Shown: in pieces, positions 44,720 to 56,599 of the stretch
How positions within the stretch are numbered: position 1 is the first letter of the stretch
Layout of the letters: every line of letters begins with the position of its first letter
NCBI GenBank assembly: GCA_963669155.1
Contig: OZ022595.1
Span: forward strand, 1,263,001-1,327,000
DNA: 64,000 nucleotides
Direction of reading: 5' to 3'
DNA from: Arbacia lixula
Lineage: Eukaryota > Echinodermata > Echinoidea > Arbacioida > Arbaciidae
Program-made: the position numbers and the translations under genes
Notes under the pieces: generated by a model
The model's input: only the letters and a program-made list of their open reading frames with translations
Told to the model about the DNA's origin: nothing
The model's database searches: none

Positions 44720-44945
44720 TAAGATTAAACATGGATCTACATGACATATTAAAGTGGATTCATCCTGTACCAAAATTTATGCTCTTTCCTTTGATGCTAG
44801 CAGATCTTCTTTTTTTATTTTTAATGATTGATAGCAAAAGTTGTACCACTGCCCTGTGGCCTCAAACACACTATTTGTGGTGCTTGGTTGTGCATTGGTT
44901 ATACTACATAAAGACAAGACATGGGCTATACGGGTAGTCTAGGTC
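44720..44945. repeat. second copy of the 43340 repeat
   Basis: See the words listed for 43340-43620. No ORF with homologous motifs. Confidence 0.6.
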
Positions 44946-45003
44946 GTTCAGACTCATTGACTAACGGACAAGGGTTTGTACCTGCTAAGCACATGTACTA
45001 ATC

Positions 45004-45622
45004 TACAACGGAGGCCAGAAGTTTACATACACCCAGGAAATTCAAAGAAAAGTTGACACTTGCCAAACATCATAAAATTTACTGGATGTAATAAAATATT
45101 TGTGCTATCATGACGAATTTGATATTAAACAAATGAGTATGTCATGCCCCTTCATCACATTGCTTTGTCATCAGGAGCTGAAAAATATTTAGGTGTAATT
45201 TTCCACCCAAAGATCTTCATATATTTGACAAATTAAAAAGAAAAACTGTTCATATTTGTGCTAGTTACTTCTCAACACAAACATTTCAGATTACACTTTT
45301 TGTTCAGTGGTGACATATCATGATAGAAAATGTAATATTAATCATAGATTTGACATATTTCTATGAACCAATGTTTGAAGATATAATAACAATAGAATAC
45401 ATTTGGCACAAATATTATTTTTTTTCTTCAAAGAAAATTCCACCTGAAATATAATTTAATCCTAATGGCATTCCAATCATGTCAATTAGCTTAATATGCT
45501 CTTTCATTTGATACCACATTCGTCATGGTAGTATTTATATTTGACGATAAAGTAAATTTTATGATGTTTGGGAAGCAAACAAATTTTGACTGAATGGGTG
45601 TAAACTATTGGCCTCAACTGTA
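45004..45622. mobile_element. Tc1/mariner-like MITE with long inverted repeats
   Basis: Starts tacaacggaggccagaagtt (then tacataca) and ends with taaactattggcctcaactg ta. gaggcc.gaagtttacatacacc is the characteristic Tc1-like terminus. About 619 bp, flanking TA, inverted repeats continuing inside (cataaaatttact ... agtaaattttatg). No transposase ORF. Confidence 0.85.
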
Positions 45623-45629
45623 CATGAAG

Positions 45630-45800
45630 TTAGGTTCTAGGCTGGGGATTACATGGACACATCTGAGTCTGGTAATAAAGACTAAGCCCTCTTTACTGCC
45701 TGCTCTCTCCTCACACAGCAAATATTGACTGAGATAACGGCTTAGTCTTGATTCCTGACACAGTTGTGTCCATCCACTCCAAGACCTAAACTTCAAGGGT
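45630..45800. repeat. diverged foldback related to 46671-46866
   Basis: ctaggctggggattacatgg and tgtgtccatccactccaaga with agactaagcc..ggcttagtct arms. Similar layout to the element at 46671. Confidence 0.5.
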
Positions 45801-45818
45801 GGCATTCTGAAAACGAAC

Positions 45819-46248
45819 TTAAAAGGGAGAGTTCATGGTCAAGATAATTAGGTTTCAATAAAAGCAGAAACACGAAAGAAACAAATGAAGGTTTGACGAA
45901 AATCTAGGATAAGAAAGTTATGATCTTTGGAAATTTCAATTTTGTGACGTCATGTGCGAGGTGCTTTACCATGTGTTGTGTGCAGTATAATTCCATAAAT
46001 TATTTGTTTTCTGTTTTGTTTTGTTTTTTATTCAGGTTTGTGTGTCAAAACATATTTCTAGTGATGTATCAAATCTGCAGGTCAAAGGAAGCACATCTTT
46101 TTACGAAAATGCAAAATTGTACAAAACATATGGGAAAGCAACTTTCTTATCCTTTGACGGATTTTCATCAAACCTTCACTAGTATGTTTCTTTCATGTGT
46201 CTGCTTTTATTGAAACCAGTTTGATTTTAGGGTGAACTATCCCTTTAA
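45819..46248. mobile_element. TTAA MITE, family A, copy 3
   Basis: ttaaaagggagagttcatgg at left and ggtgaactatccctttaa at right, TTAA at both ends. Interior as in copy 1. Confidence 0.85.
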
Positions 46249-46670
46249 GTTTGGACTGAAGATGAGACTAAGGTTCCATGACTGTGGTTGACATATTGAC
46301 TGAAGCCAGTTTTCAGAGTATCAACTCATATTAGCTAACACAGTTTTGGATTTGGGATTCTTTCGGAATACTTACCCTGGACGTCGTTTCACCAAGACTT
46401 TACACACAACCGGTGACATACTCTAAGGTGCTAAATCAGATTTTTAATGATTTTTATTCCCATCAGCTAAAGTTGAAATCTGATGTTTGCAGATAAAATT
46501 CATGTTGTTAGCAAGCGTCTGAATGCAAAGTTTATATTTGTCAAATGTGATTAAGACTGTTGGAAATCGACTCCCCCTTTGTTAATACAGGAGTAAATTG
46601 GGGTTTCTCATTTAGCACAAGAACAGGTCACCGGTCGTACGCAAAGTTGTGCATAGCATTAGCCTACATA

Positions 46671-46866
46671 GGTACTAGGCTGTGAGGTGCATGGACACAA
46701 CCCAGTCTGTTAACAACTATGTCTGGTAACACAGACTATGCAATAATCCCATCCTCCTAGGGGAAGGAGTCAGAGGAGCCATGACGTAGTTAGGGCCTAG
46801 CCTGTGTTACCAGACATAGTTGTTAACAGACTGGTTTGTGTCCATACACCTCACAGCCTAGTACCT
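46671..46866. mobile_element. 196-bp foldback, family N
   Basis: ggtactaggctgtgaggtgc and its complement gcacctcacagcctagtacc-like right arm, with gttaacaactatgtctggta also mirrored. Confidence 0.88.
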
Positions 46867-46881
46867 AGGCTATCATAGCAT

Positions 46882-47114
46882 ACACTACAGCTCAAAGGAA
46901 TTGGCATAGGGAAAGGGAAAGGGAAGAAAGGGAAGGGGCCACAGTTTTAAACCGCGGTATATTTTGTCCAGTTCAGCATGAAACATGATGCTGTAGCCTA
47001 AAAAGCATCATGCTTCATGCTGAACTGGACAAAATACACCGCAGTTTAAAACTGCGGCTCCTTCCCTTTCTTCCCTTTCCCTTTCCCTACCCCAATTCCT
47101 TTGAGCTGTAGTGT
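46882..47114. mobile_element. 233-bp foldback, family M, copy 2
   Basis: Same arms and same length as 40121-40353. Confidence 0.93.
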
Positions 47115-47458
47115 ATGAACATCTTGGTGAAACACCCTCCAGGAGAGCTTAGTAGGTGAGAATGACTATTAGCAAGCAAGCATGATAGTTACGCACTGTT
47201 AGGTGGGAGCTTGGGTTTTAAGCGTTATTGGCGGTTGCTGATGGTTACAAAATGGCCCCGACGGAAGCAGAGCGAGGCGGTAGAAGGTTGTGGTTAAGCA
47301 AATAGACCTGTATGGGAGATAAAGAAGGGGAGATGCAAGGACTTGTGGTTAGGTGCCTTGCTTAATGTACATTAATGGGTTGCGAGTTCAAGAACCAGCA
47401 TAACATTGATTACAATGTCTTTCTTAATAGACCTAGCAGATTGACGCTGTACCAGCAG

Positions 47459-47775
47459 GGTGTTTCACCAAGCTGTTCATAAGCTACGCATGACTTTATG
47501 TACATGTATGACTGGTGACCTATTCTTGTACTAAATGAGATACCTCAGTTTGTTCCGATGTAACACAGGAGGGCCTGAGTTCTAACAATCCTAATGAAAT
47601 TTGACAAATCATGAACTTTGTAATCAGATGCTTGTTAACAACAAGAGTTCAATTTACAAAGATCAGATTTCAACTTAAGCTGATGGGAATCAAAATCCTT
47701 GAGAATCGGATTTAACAGAACAGGACACCAGTCATTATGTAAAGTCATTTGTAGCTTACAAACAGCTTGGTGACC
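47459..47775. mobile_element. family H MITE inserted in the SINE array
   Basis: gtgtttcaccaagctgttca at left and cttacaaacagcttggtgac at right with tgactggtgac/ caccagtcat inside. SINE sequence lies on both sides. Confidence 0.82.
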
Positions 47776-48334
47776 CCCCCCCCCCCCTCCAGTAGTGTAA
47801 TAACATGAATGGACCTGCATGTAAGATTATAAATAGGTCTAGTGGTTAGGTACATGTACCTGACTTGTGAGGAGGGGTTGCAAGTTTAAGCACCCATCAC
47901 AAGCATGACATTTTACAATGTCTTTTCTGATAGGCCTTTCAGCTGTAGCCGACCAGCAGAACAATGACATAAATGGACCTGTACGTGAGATAAAGAAGTC
48001 TAGTGGTTAGGTGCCTGGCTTGTGAGTGAGAAAGGGGGTTGCGAGTTCAAGCTCCCATCACCGGCATGACATTATATACAATGTCTTTTCTGATAGGCCT
48101 TCCAGCTATAGCCGACCAGCAGAACAATAACATAAATGGACCTGTACGTGAGATAAAGAAGTCTAGTGGTTAGGTGCCTGACTTGTGAGTGAGAAGGGGG
48201 TTGCAGGTTCGTATTCCCATCACCAGCATGACATCATACAATGTCTTAGGCCGGCCTGGCAGATTAATCAAAGTGGTAGCAGGCTGGGGTAGTTAAGTGA
48301 ATGGACCTTGGAGATAAACAAAAGGCAGTGTTTA

Positions 48335-48902
48335 TTGGGAAAGTCCACCCTGAAATTAAGTTGGTTTTAATAAAAGCAGAAACATGGAAGAAACATATTA
48401 GTGCAAGTTTCACGACTAATCCAATAAGAAAGTTATGATCTTTTGAAATTTCAATTTTGTTTCAGGTTTGATGAAATTCATCAAAGGATAAGAAAGTGAC
48501 GATTGTTTGAAGTTTTGATTTTGTGACCTTACGTGCAAGATGCTCTCCCATGTGTTGTGTACTAATTTATTTTAAAATGTCAAATTTTCTCAAAACATAT
48601 GCATCATTTTACCTACAGGTGCATTTAATACATTACTGGAAACATGTTTGTACACACATACTTCGATGGGAAAAAAAAATCCTTCAACACAAAAAGATAA
48701 AGAGCAATTTATGGAATCATACAGCACATAATATACATGTAGGGGAAAGCATCTCGCAGGTGACGTCACAAAACTTATATTTTAAAAGATCAGAACTGTC
48801 ATATCCTTTGACAGATTTTCTTCAAACCTTCACTGATATGTTTCTTTCACATTTCTGCTTATATTGAAACCAACTTAACTTCATGGTGGACTATCCCCTT
48901 TA
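48335..48902. mobile_element. TTAA MITE, family A, copy 4, inserted in the SINE array
   Basis: ttgggaaagtccaccctgaa at left and atggtggactatccccttta at right. About 140 bases longer than the other copies because of an internal duplication near the left arm (gtttgatgaaa...gataagaaag repeated). Confidence 0.8.
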
Positions 48903-48999
48903 AGGTCTAGTGGTTAGGTGGCCTTACTAATGAGAAGGGGGTTGCGGGTTCATTATCCTAACAGTGGTATATAATCACCTGATATTACCATCAGGAAGT

Positions 49000-50690
49000 T
49001 TATCAACACTTAATCATCATCATCACCATCAGTGTGTTAGTAACACAGTTACAAAATGTAAAATGAAGTAATGATATTGATACTCCAGTGAATCGGAATT
49101 GACAAAAAAGAACAATGCACAATTTAAATGTATATCAGGCATGCACATAGGCGTTGCATTTACATTTAGTTTGTGGCTACCTGTATACATATATGAGTAC
49201 ATTGTTTATAATACATCACAGTACCATATGGCAGAATTTCAAATACTGGTATGCAGAACTGCCAACATTGAATTTCAACAATCAGGAAGATTTGAGGAAA
49301 TTTCATCAGAAATCAGGGAGATGTTTATCAAATACATACACCCTAATGACAATAATCTATCAATAATCAGGGAGATTGGGTGATGTGATGGAATCCATAG
49401 CATTAATATTTGTCTGTTTCCAGGAAGTCTCCTGCTAAATCAGGGAGACTTGGTAGCTCTGTGGTATGGGTCAGTAACTGTGTACAACGTTACATTATGT
49501 GATAGTAACTTGTATTTCCTGTAGCCTCCTGTAGCCTACATTTGGGGGCCATGCTGTGCCATATGTTTGTATGTAATCAATACCTGTCCTCAATGAGGTA
49601 CATATAAAGGAATATTGCATGCACATTACAGCCCTAATAGGCCCTATATACCATGTATAGTTTGTATTGTATTACAAATATACAATACATGTTAATGTAC
49701 CGAACATATTGCACATTTTTATAAAGAAACCAATTCAAATCAAACCACTTTGACACATTAATTTCTTCCATCATAATCAATTGGTCTGAAATTTTTGATC
49801 TCATATTTAAGCAGGATTTCAATATGTTCATCCATAACATCACAACAGAATATTATATCAGGAAGTGATTAAACCCTCAATTTCTAATAAGTAGTGTACA
49901 GTTCACCCATTAACTATGGGAACCCGGTACAGGTTCCCAGGAATGTACTGATGCCAGCTTGTTTTCACTCTGTTTTAAACAATTTCTCATTATATTTGAA
50001 TGCCGTTCATGTGTGCAATCAGTAGTTTAATTGTGCAGCTACCGTATAAGATCAGAAACTTCCATGGAGAAATGATTAAGAAGGATTTTACTGAGCACTG
50101 TCCATCTCTGAAGGAAACCTGTTTACCACAGTACACATGGCGTGCACTGGCCGCAACTTTTAGTGACAATTCAAAATATCTAGTGGACATACAATGGCAA
50201 TACTCGCAAGCAACCAGTTACGATCGATATTCACCCTTTGTTTATCAATAGTATGACACACATGCTACACAGCTACAGTGGCTAGGTAGCCCAAAATAAT
50301 CTTGTTTTAAACTGTGGGGCTGGTCTAAAAATATTGTAGCAAAGGGGTTAACAAGTTACACAGGAGATCAAGTTGAATAAGGCTCTGCAATGCAAACAGC
50401 AGACTCCAAGCTCTCAGCAGAATAGCCATTGCGGAAAAGTAAAAAAATTTTCCTCATAAGCTATGATGCAAAACATGGAACTTTCAGCTCGGTTGTTTCA
50501 TGACTATGCTTGTAAAGTGGCCATCGAGAATAAGTTGTATCTCTTTTGCAGGCCTAAACATCATCATCATCATCATCATCATCATCACCATCAGGTGCCG
50601 TCTTTGGAGTGAAGGTTGGCTGACAGAGTCCTCCTGGCTTCATGGTCTTGTGCTTTCCTAGCGAGTGCTCAGTACTGTTTGATATTTGTC
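49000..50690 (-). other. intronic sequence, few recognised features
   Basis: Includes 49250-49450, which matches 32545-32730 (gccaacattgaatttcaaca, aatcagggagatgtttatca), an (ATC)n run at 50561-50592, and 49990-50330, which matches 29590-29950. No exon seen. Confidence 0.5.
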
Positions 50691-50736
50691 CACTTCTTTA
50701 TGTTTGTCATCCACTTCAGTGAAAAACTATCCTTGT

Positions 50737-50995
50737 TTTAAAGGGTATACTGTACTGCGAAGACAAAAAAGCCTTATGGAGTAAATCACAAATCCTTAAA
50801 AAAGTTTGGCCTGAACTTTTTGCGGATTTGTGATTTAATCACTAATTACTCCATATGTGGATCGTTTGAGGGCAAAAATTTTCAGCTAGTTTCTAAAATG
50901 GACAATACATGAATTTAAGACCATTGGCAAGAGGATTTCTCACGATTACCTTTTGAAGGCCTTTTTGTCTTCCCAGTACAGTATATGCCCTTTAA
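50737..50995. mobile_element. TTAA-flanked foldback MITE, family F, nested in family G
   Basis: ttaaagggtatactgtactg with gaagacaaaaaagcctt at left and aggcctttttgtcttcccag, tacagtatatgccctttaa at right. It splits the repeat that continues ctacattcatagc at 51010. Confidence 0.85.
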
Positions 50996-51369
50996 GTTTG
51001 AAGCACAATAATAGTCTACATTCATAGCAAATGGTGGCGCCCTTCTCGCATTGCACACACTGATTGCATTACCATGTACAACCGCAGACTTCTGTGCGAA
51101 CTGTTTGGAGTGGAGAGCCGCGATATACGGTCTCTGTTTCTAGGCTACTCGAACCGCAGAGGTTTTGGATGATCCACAGATCCAAATATGTTTTTCCAGA
51201 AAAGGGGGGAGGCGTGAAAACACACAACGCTGGCTCTTTGCTGGACTCAAACCCACGGTCTTGTTGCCATTGAGAGACAAACTGTACAATTCTCTACCTA
51301 CAGGGAAGTATGATTTTTTTTTTTACTGGTACATGTCATTATCTCTTTGTCTAATTCAGGATTTATTAC

Positions 51370-52590
51370 ACACCTGAACTAACATTGTAATTACCTTTTC
51401 CACTCGTGCATATTATATCATTAGATGGAATTTTATGTAGACATTTATTTTATATGATATGAGCAGATTAATGATTACCAAGTTTAAGAGGTTATCCAAA
51501 ATTGGCAAGTGTGTATGAGCATTATTTTTCCTGCCTTTTTCAAAACTATTTTTACCTCACGATAAAAATAGCAGAGCATTTGCGTATCTAGCTTTTATTC
51601 ATATTTAATACCATACTTCACTCTTGAGAAAGAAATCTTTTTGACATCCAAAAAAAACTGATTTAGAATTGCTCTTACTGTAAAAAGCACTTGTTTAACA
51701 CTTATTGCAAGGTGTACATGGATGTTTTTATCATTGACTTTCTAGGTTTACACTTGGGTGCATAATAGCAATTCTACCCCAATATCCCCCTTTTGATTAA
51801 TCCTCACCATAAATGAGTGCCATTATTGAGAGATTTGTGGTCATCATCCTTTAAATATTACCTCAAAGCATCCATCTTAAGCTGCAAACTAGTACTAATG
51901 ATGTTGATGGCAATTCGAATACACGGCAGAGAGTCTATAGCCCCATTCATATACATGTGCCATAACCATGATAATACCGCTTATTACCGATGCACGTCGA
52001 TAAGCAAGTTTCCAGTGAGCCGCCAAAAGCACCGTTCATATCCAAAAAGCCATAACATTGTGGTGATTTAGACAGCTGGACTATCTCAAAACCGATTGTG
52101 ACATGTTCCGTTCAGCCATACGAGTGGACGCAGTTTATAAGATTTGCTTACCGCAATATTGCAGTATTATTACTAGGTCTCAATCTGCGAAAGTTAGCAG
52201 AAATACTGTATCAAATACTGCATTATTTGAGTGATTCCTGTTCATAAACCCAGCTATCGGTATTGCATCAGCAAAACTGCCGCAAATGTTGCGCCTTTTT
52301 TGTGGATAGGCAGTGTATATGAACAGGGTTTTGGGAATCACAAATTTTACATGGAGGTAAACGCAACCATATGGCCATAGAAAAACAACCAAGGGCGAGT
52401 GAGTGAGACGACTCTCTGATCAGCTTTGTTTTTTCTAGCTGGTGGTGAGGATTGCTTAATGAATATTCTGTCCGTCCATGCTGAGAGTGCCCTCGCCACA
52501 GAAATTCAGACGACTTTAATAGCCTGCCGGTAACTGCCACACTCCGCTGCCCATCATATTAATCCAGCCCCCATCTACACAAACAGCATG
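51370..52590 (-). other. intronic sequence without recognised features
   Basis: AT-rich. The segment 51930-52390 has mirrored words (ccattcatatacatgtgcca; gttcatatccaaaaagcca) suggesting an old inverted repeat, but the arms are too diverged to define. Confidence 0.35.
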
Positions 52591-52594
52591 CTTT

Positions 52595-53070
52595 ACAGGG
52601 GATCTACATGAAGTCACACGCTGTTGGAGCTGCGTTCAGACAATCTTTAGTGTTTGTGTAGTGTTCCGGTTATACATGTAGGAAGATGTAGTATTGCACA
52701 AATTAGTACAGGAGATCTACATGAACTCATGAGCTGCGTTCACACTTTAAAAAACATTTCCTGTTAAATAGATACATCTAGTAATGAGTATTACACAAAT
52801 TAGTATAAGAAATCTACATGTAGTCATGAATTGCGTTCACACTCTTCAGAAGTATAGTGTTCCTGTTATAGAAAGGTACTACTGAATTGCACAAATCAGT
52901 ATACTGTAGGCGATCTATTTATGAGTTGCATTCACATTCACAATTCACAGATGTAGTAATGAATATGGCACAAAATAGTTTTTATAGATTTCCATGTACA
53001 GTGTAGTCACGAGCTGCATTCAAACTCTTCAGAAGATTCCCCTTATAAAGAGCTAAATCTAATACTGGGT
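52595..53070 (+). repeat. diverged tandem repeat of 75-113 bp, 5 units
   Basis: (g/a)atctacatg.a.tcatga(g)ctgcgttc starts units near 52600, 52713, 52810, 52912 and 52987. Confidence 0.8.
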
Positions 53071-53114
53071 ACTGAAATGGTGATTATATCAAACTTCAGT
53101 GTTGGTTTGTGGCA

Positions 53115-53213
53115 GCTCATATCGGTTTGTATCGGTTTGTACTGGTCTGTACTGGTCTCTACAAGTCTGTACTAGTTTGTACCGGTTTGTACCAGTGTCT
53201 GCTGGTTTGTGCA
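53115..53213 (+). repeat. 10-bp minisatellite (ctggtttgta)
   Basis: About ten imperfect units such as cggtttgtac and tggtctgtac in tandem. Confidence 0.88.
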
Positions 53214-54534
53214 CAATCACACAGCAAACCATGTACCCTCTTGCTAGGGTTCATTTCGAAATATTGTGGTAACAGAACGAGCAGAGTACAATTAAACTCT
53301 TTTGGTAAAACAGTGCTACTGCACATGTGTGTGGAAACTTGTTTTTAATAACATTGACATAACTGCAGATCAATGTACAGTAAATCAGGTTTTCTTTGCA
53401 TTCACAAGACCCTCCCTGCACGTACTTGTACATCCATGTACGTATGGTAGCCCAAAAGGGTATGAAACATTGCCCGCCACGTACATTTTGTCAAATCTCA
53501 TCTGAAAGCAGTTTTATTTTTGTCAAATGCATTTTTGCCACAGCCTACTTTTATTAATTTGAGGCATATTACAATGTAACTCACGGACTTGTAGAGGTAT
53601 ATTCATCCCAGATAATGAATCCATGTAGGAGTATTTGACAATAATTGTTCATTTTGCTTTGTGTTTAGCTGCACTACTACATGTAGCAAGCAAAAAAAAA
53701 AATGAAAATTAACACAATCTTGTTGTGCAATGTGCTGTATAATTGTTCAAGTTTCAGCAAGCAAAGTTACACAAGCAAATCTGTCATTATCAAATTTCTG
53801 AGAAAATGAGAAATTTGACATATTTTCTCATCTCAATGATAAACAAACCTCCTCTATTGATTGGAATTTGAAACAGTGTGAAATTAATACTCTGCGGGGG
53901 GAGGGGGTGGGAGGAGGGGGAAGGAGTAGAGATTCATTTAGCAATGCTGCTCAAGTACAATACAATATGTATGTCACGGTTTCCTGCATTTTTATAACTG
54001 TACCAAGGTCCTGCAATTATAATAAATCATCATGATTGGTATATTTATGCTATTATGTCATCAATCATTGACAGCATGCTCTACATACAAAACTGTTCTA
54101 ATTTTTTAACTGGTTGTTCTGCTAAAATGTAACTGAAAGCAGCTTCTTGTGCATGACTACATGTAGAGTGTATTCACCCACAATTTGTTGCTGTAACCAC
54201 GAATTGGCATTTAGGTATAAATGCCAGTTCTTGGTGAAAGCTGACAAATGTTTTTGCATTGTCACCACAAACTGGCATTTACAAGTAGGTTATAATGCCA
54301 GTTTGTAGAGACAGCGATGAATTGGTGCTATTCTCCTTGCTCTCATGATGAAAATCGGACTTAAACTTGTGCCTGAACAGGGCTTCAACGCTGGTCACTG
54401 ACTATGCATAAAGCATGATAAGGATCAGCAATGTAATAAGGATGCTTTCCCCCCAGGGAGCATAAGGCGGATTTTAACTGCATGAAACTGACACCTCGTT
54501 GTCAATAAGGTACAGTTATACAGGGAGGTTAGCG

Positions 54535-55790
54535 TGGGAGGGGGAACTTAGGAAGAGGGGGTTGGGAGAAAGGGAAAAGGACGAGAGGCTTGGAGAAGGA
54601 AAGGATATGAAGTGGAGGGGATGGAGGGGATCAGGAGAGACTGTGAATAGGGAGAAAAGGGAAGAGGGGTGGGCTAAGGAAGGTAGAAATAGAATATGAA
54701 GATGGATTAGGAAAGAGAGGAAAGGAGGGGCAAAAGAGGAGAGGGATGGGAAAAGGGAGGAAAGACTGAAAAAGTAGGAAAGGACACAAAGTAGAGGGGT
54801 GAAGGGGGTGAGTAGAGAATGTGAATCTGGGGGGGGGGGGGGAAGGGGAGAGGGGTGAGCTAGAGAAGGTAGAAATAGAATAGGAAGATGGGAGAGAAGG
54901 GCAAAAGAGGAGAGGGATGGAAGAAGAATGGGAAAAGGAGGGAAAGACTGGAAAAGGAGGAAAGGAGATGAAGTGGAGGAGTGAAGAGGGTGAGGAGAGA
55001 CTTGGAATAGGGAGAAAAGGGGAGAGAGGTAGGCTAAAGAAGGTAGAAATAGAAAAGGAAGATGGAAGAGGAGGAAGAGCAAAGGAGGGGCAAAAGAATA
55101 GAGGGTGTGACGGGAGGAGATTGGGAAGAGAGAAGAAGGGAGGGAAGAAGAGGAAAAGTGAGGGCGAGACATAAGAAGAGGGGACAGTAAAATGATACAG
55201 CTCAGAAGAGAAAAGAGAAAATGAAGGAGGATAGGGAAATGGAGACAACATAAGAGTGGAAAGAGAATGGAAAGAGGAAAGAGAAAGAAATAGACTGAAG
55301 AGAGAGGAAGAGGGGGTGGGCAGAAGGGTGCAGAGCAGAGAGGAATGAGAGAAGTATATGGGAAGAGACACAACTGAAAGAAAGGGGAATAAAAAGAGCA
55401 GAAAAGGAAAGAAAACCTGAGGGCAAGAGAATGTGAAGAGAAAGGAAGAGGGGTGGGCAACAAGGTAGTGAGAAGAAAGGAATGAGGGAACACATGGGAA
55501 GAGAGGAGACTGAAAGAAAGGGGAGAAGGAAATTTAAAGAGACAGGAATAGGGAGGAGGTGTTCAGAAAGGGAAGGGATGGAAAGGGAGGGGGGTGGAGA
55601 TGTGGGTAGGAAAAGAGGAAAGGAAAGAGAGTGATGGTGGGAAGAGAGAGAATAGAAGGTAGAAGGAAGAGAGGAGATTGTGAACGGAGGAGAGAGAGAG
55701 GGAGGAAGGAAAAAGGGGAAGGGATAGAAGAGGGGGACCCATTGGACGAGGAAGAGGAGTGAGGAGAAGGAAGAAGAGGTGATGAAACTT
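54535..55790 (+). repeat. 1.25-kb polypurine tract
   Basis: The + strand is almost only A and G over the whole interval, with a G run at 54829-54841 and imperfect internal repeats of about 200 bases (gggaagaggggtgggctaag, gaggggtgagctagagaagg, gagaggtaggctaaagaagg). ORFs of up to 325 codons on the minus strand are serine/leucine/proline artefacts. Confidence 0.95.
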
Positions 55791-55962
55791 GTGAAAGAAC
55801 ATGTGCAAATATTATTCAATAAATATCATCATATCCTCCATGTTCTTGATGCAGATCAATTAGCAACCGGTTGCTTGCTGGTGTGTATCGTGACCGTAAC
55901 ATTGCCATTGTGTGTTCACAAGAGATATTCTATTGCGCTTATACTGGAAATGTGCTGCCAAT

Positions 55963-56597
55963 CCATGAAATGTGCACTGTGGTATGAAAATTTCCTGCCG
56001 AGTCGGTCACACAATTTTAAATAAAAATCCTATTTTAACAACATTTCTGCAAGTACACATGTAAGTTCCACTGTATGATCTTGAATGGTAGCTACATCGT
56101 ACACTATTGAGCTACTGATTAAGACATTATTGGAATTCAAATTCTATGCAAAAGCACTTTAAAAAAAACTTTAAATCCATGAAATGTGCACTGTGGCATG
56201 AAAATTTCCTACCGAGTCGGTCACACAATTTTAAATAAAAATTCTATTTTAACAACATTTCTGCAATGTACACATGTCAGTTCCACTGTATGATCTTGAA
56301 TGGTAGCACCATCATACACTATTGAGCTACTGATTAAGACATTATTGGAATTCAAATTCTATGCAAAAGCACTTTAAAAAAAACTTTAAATCCATGAAAT
56401 GTGCACTGTGGCATGAAAATTTCCTACCGAGTCGGTCACACAATTTTAAATAAAAATTCTATTTTAACAACATTTCTGCAATGTACACATGTCAGTTCCA
56501 CTGTATGATCTTGAATGGTAGCACCATCATACACTATTGAGCTACTGATTAAGACATTAATGGAATTCAAATTCTATGCAAAAGCACTTTAAAAAGC
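55963..56597 (+). repeat. 215-bp tandem triplication
   Basis: ccatgaaatgtgcactgtgg begins units at 55963, 56177 and 56392. Units 2 and 3 look almost identical, so the last duplication is recent. Confidence 0.93.
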
Positions 56598-56599
56598 GT

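Larger units (their letters stand above)
46384..47138. mobile_element. family H MITE carrying two nested foldbacks
   Basis: Outer ends: gtttcaccaagactttacac and atcttggtgaaacaccct. Two foldbacks (46671-46866 and 46882-47114) sit inside, back to back. Confidence 0.7.
47285..48970 (+). repeat. tandem tRNA-like SINE units, split by MITEs
   Basis: tctagtggttaggtgcctg (A-box-like) and gggttgcgagttcaagctcc (B-box-like) recur at about 47370, 47838, 47999, 48162 and 48905. The 47838, 47999 and 48162 units are spaced 161 and 163 bases. Each is followed by ggcatgacatt and acaatgtctttt. The tRNA origin is inferred from the box motifs only. Confidence 0.7.

Noticed and set aside
47838-48250. True tRNA genes
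   Set aside because: A-box- and B-box-like words are present, but I could not fold a full cloverleaf with acceptor stem, and the units repeat with attached non-tRNA sequence. SINE-like instead.
54516-55819. Minus-strand ORFs of 246, 325 and 205 codons
   Set aside because: They translate a polypurine tract into serine, leucine, proline and phenylalanine runs. Overlapping frames are all open, there is no domain, and no start context or splice support.
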